Shown here piece after piece: positions 6,007 through 7,117 of a stretch of 7,117 nucleotides of DNA. The stretch covers positions 1-7,117 of the forward strand of contig JAMONW010000132.1 of NCBI GenBank assembly GCA_027066355.1, given 5' to 3'. The DNA comes from Campylobacteraceae bacterium (GTDB lineage Bacteria; Campylobacterota; Campylobacteria; Campylobacterales; Sulfurovaceae). Position numbers and translations under genes: made by a program. Under the pieces are notes generated by a model. It was not told the origin of the DNA. It saw only the letters and a program-made list of their open reading frames with translations, and did no database searches. Positions within the stretch are counted from its first letter, which is position 1. Each line of letters starts with the position of its first letter.

Positions 6007-7117
6007 TTAAAAGGCTTTATTTAAAAGTTTTGCTACTCTTTTGCTAAATTCTACTTTATCTTTTGGCTCAATTCCTTCAGCCATTTTAGCACTATCTAGT
6101 AGAAGCCAAGCACTATCTTTTAGCAAATCTAAATCTGTGCTATCTTTTAGCTTTTTAATAAGCTCATGCTCTCCATTTAGCTCTAGTATTAGTGGTAACT
6201 CTGGCTCTTCTTGTCCCATTTGCACAAACATATGGCGCATTGAAGCCATTGGGTCTGAGCTATCTGGCACAACACAACTTGGGCTTTCAACCAATCTTGT
6301 AGTAACTTTTACATCTTTTACACTATCGCCAAGAGTTGTTTTAAAGGTATTTATTAAATTTTCATAACTCTTCTTAAGCTCTTCTAGCTCTTTTTCATCC
6401 TCTTTAACTTTTGGTGGCTCAACCATAGAAACATCAACTAATTTCCACTCTTTATACTCACCAATTGTTGGAGTTACAATTTCATCAAACTCTTTATCAT
6501 CTAAAATTAGCACCTCTAAATCGTTTTTCTTATATGCTTCAAGAAGTGGTGAATTTCTTAATATATTCTCATCATCTCCAATAATATAGTAAATCTCTTT
6601 TGCTCTACCCTCTTTCTTCTCTTCACGCTCAATATACTCAGCCAAAGATGTAACACCCTCAACTGCGCTAGATTTATAGCGCACAATATCTAAAAGAAGC
6701 TCTTTGTTTGTATAGTCTGTGTAAATTCCCTCTTTAATAAGTTTATTATATTGCTCACTAAATATTTTAAAATCTTCATCTTTTAGCTTTTTGATTGTAT
6801 TTAAAATCTTTTTAACTGAAGCTTGTTTAATATTTGCTAAAATTCTATTTTCTTGCAATATTTCACGGCTTACATTTAGTGGTAAATCCTCGCTATCAAT
6901 AATACCTCTAACAAATCTTAAATATAGTGGTAAAAGCTCTTTCTCATCATCAGTAATAAACACTCTTTTTATATATAGCTTAACTCCTGGTTTAAAATCT
7001 GCTCTAAAAATATCCATTGGTGCAACTTTTGGAATGTAAAAGAGTGTTTTATACTCTAAGCTACCCTCAGCAGAAGTATGAACCCAAGTTAGTGGGTCTT
7101 CTACATCATGCCAATTT
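6007..7117 (-). CDS. htpG: Chaperone HtpG (bacterial Hsp90), C-terminal part
   Basis: HtpG is the cytosolic ATP-driven Hsp90 dimer that remodels client proteins together with DnaK. The reading frame is open to the right edge, giving 369 codons with the 5' part missing. The first visible residues are NWHDVEDPLTWVHTSAEG and LEYKTLFYIPKVAPMDIF. These belong to the middle domain and correspond to the HDFEDPL...LLYIP region of E. coli HtpG, so the ATM at 7017 is internal and not a start. The middle domain continues with the highly conserved LPLYLRFVRGIIDSEDLPLN, VSREILQ and then NRILANIKQASVKKIL. The remainder is the C-terminal dimerisation domain, ending in EPKDKVEFSKRVAKLLNKAF. The N-terminal ATPase domain and the promoter are outside the window. 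A 121-base gap with a hairpin and a promoter separates it from the CDF gene, so it is probably a separate transcript. Confidence 0.95.
   Translation of the reverse strand, partial: NWHDVEDPLTWVHTSAEGSLEYKTLFYIPKVAPMDIFRADFKPGVKLYIKRVFITDDEKELLPLYLRFVRGIIDSEDLPLNVSREILQENRILANIKQASVKKILNTIKKLKDEDFKIFSEQYNKLIKEGIYTDYTNKELLLDIVRYKSSAVEGVTSLAEYIEREEKKEGRAKEIYYIIGDDENILRNSPLLEAYKKNDLEVLILDDKEFDEIVTPTIGEYKEWKLVDVSMVEPPKVKEDEKELEELKKSYENLINTFKTTLGDSVKDVKVTTRLVESPSCVVPDSSDPMASMRHMFVQMGQEEPELPLILELNGEHELIKKLKDSTDLDLLKDSAWLLLDSAKMAEGIEPKDKVEFSKRVAKLLNKAF

Noticed and set aside
7015..7017. ATG at 7017 as the start of htpG
   Set aside because: The frame stays open to the window edge and encodes conserved HtpG middle-domain sequence upstream, so this methionine is internal.
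6041..7039. Plus-strand open frames of 108 and 82 codons within htpG
   Set aside because: They are antisense to conserved HtpG segments, with serine- and leucine-rich translations typical of reverse-strand shadows.

Overview
The window looks like a chromosomal housekeeping segment from an AT-rich member of the Campylobacterota (Epsilonproteobacteria), in the broad Sulfurimonas/Arcobacter/Campylobacter range. This rests on low G+C by eye, epsilon-type promoters (T-rich upstream tracts with a TATAAT -10 box and no clear -35), a 6S RNA placed directly upstream of purD, and the family look of the proteins. The genus cannot be fixed without a search. Every gene I can support is on the minus strand, so transcription runs from high to low coordinates.

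Right to left, the layout is as follows. (1) 7117-6007 is the C-terminal 369 codons of the Hsp90 chaperone HtpG. Its 5' part lies outside the window. (2) A 121-base gap holds a small hairpin and a good promoter. (3) 5885-4319 is a two-gene unit: a cation diffusion facilitator (CDF) metal transporter, overlapped by hemD (uroporphyrinogen-III synthase). (4) 4318-3912 is a 407-base gap that holds a 6S RNA gene at about 4206-4006, flanked by promoters. (5) 3911-1 is a tightly packed unit: purD, a small RDD membrane protein, lptD, and the first 46 codons of a J-domain protein that runs off the left edge. Its junctions are a 1-base gap, an 8-base overlap and a 14-base overlap.

The genes do not form one pathway. 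purD serves purine synthesis, hemD serves tetrapyrrole synthesis, lptD serves outer-membrane lipopolysaccharide assembly, and htpG and the J-domain gene serve protein folding. The functional link suggested by the layout is the 6S RNA, a global regulator of sigma70 RNA polymerase, whose transcript could read into the purD operon.

I found no mobile elements, CRISPR arrays, tRNAs or phage genes, and no convincing new biological system. The most useful non-obvious items are the 6S RNA with its alternative pairings, the truncated J-domain gene with a GTG start, an LptD with only two cysteines, and a CDF transporter lacking the histidines of the family's secondary zinc site.
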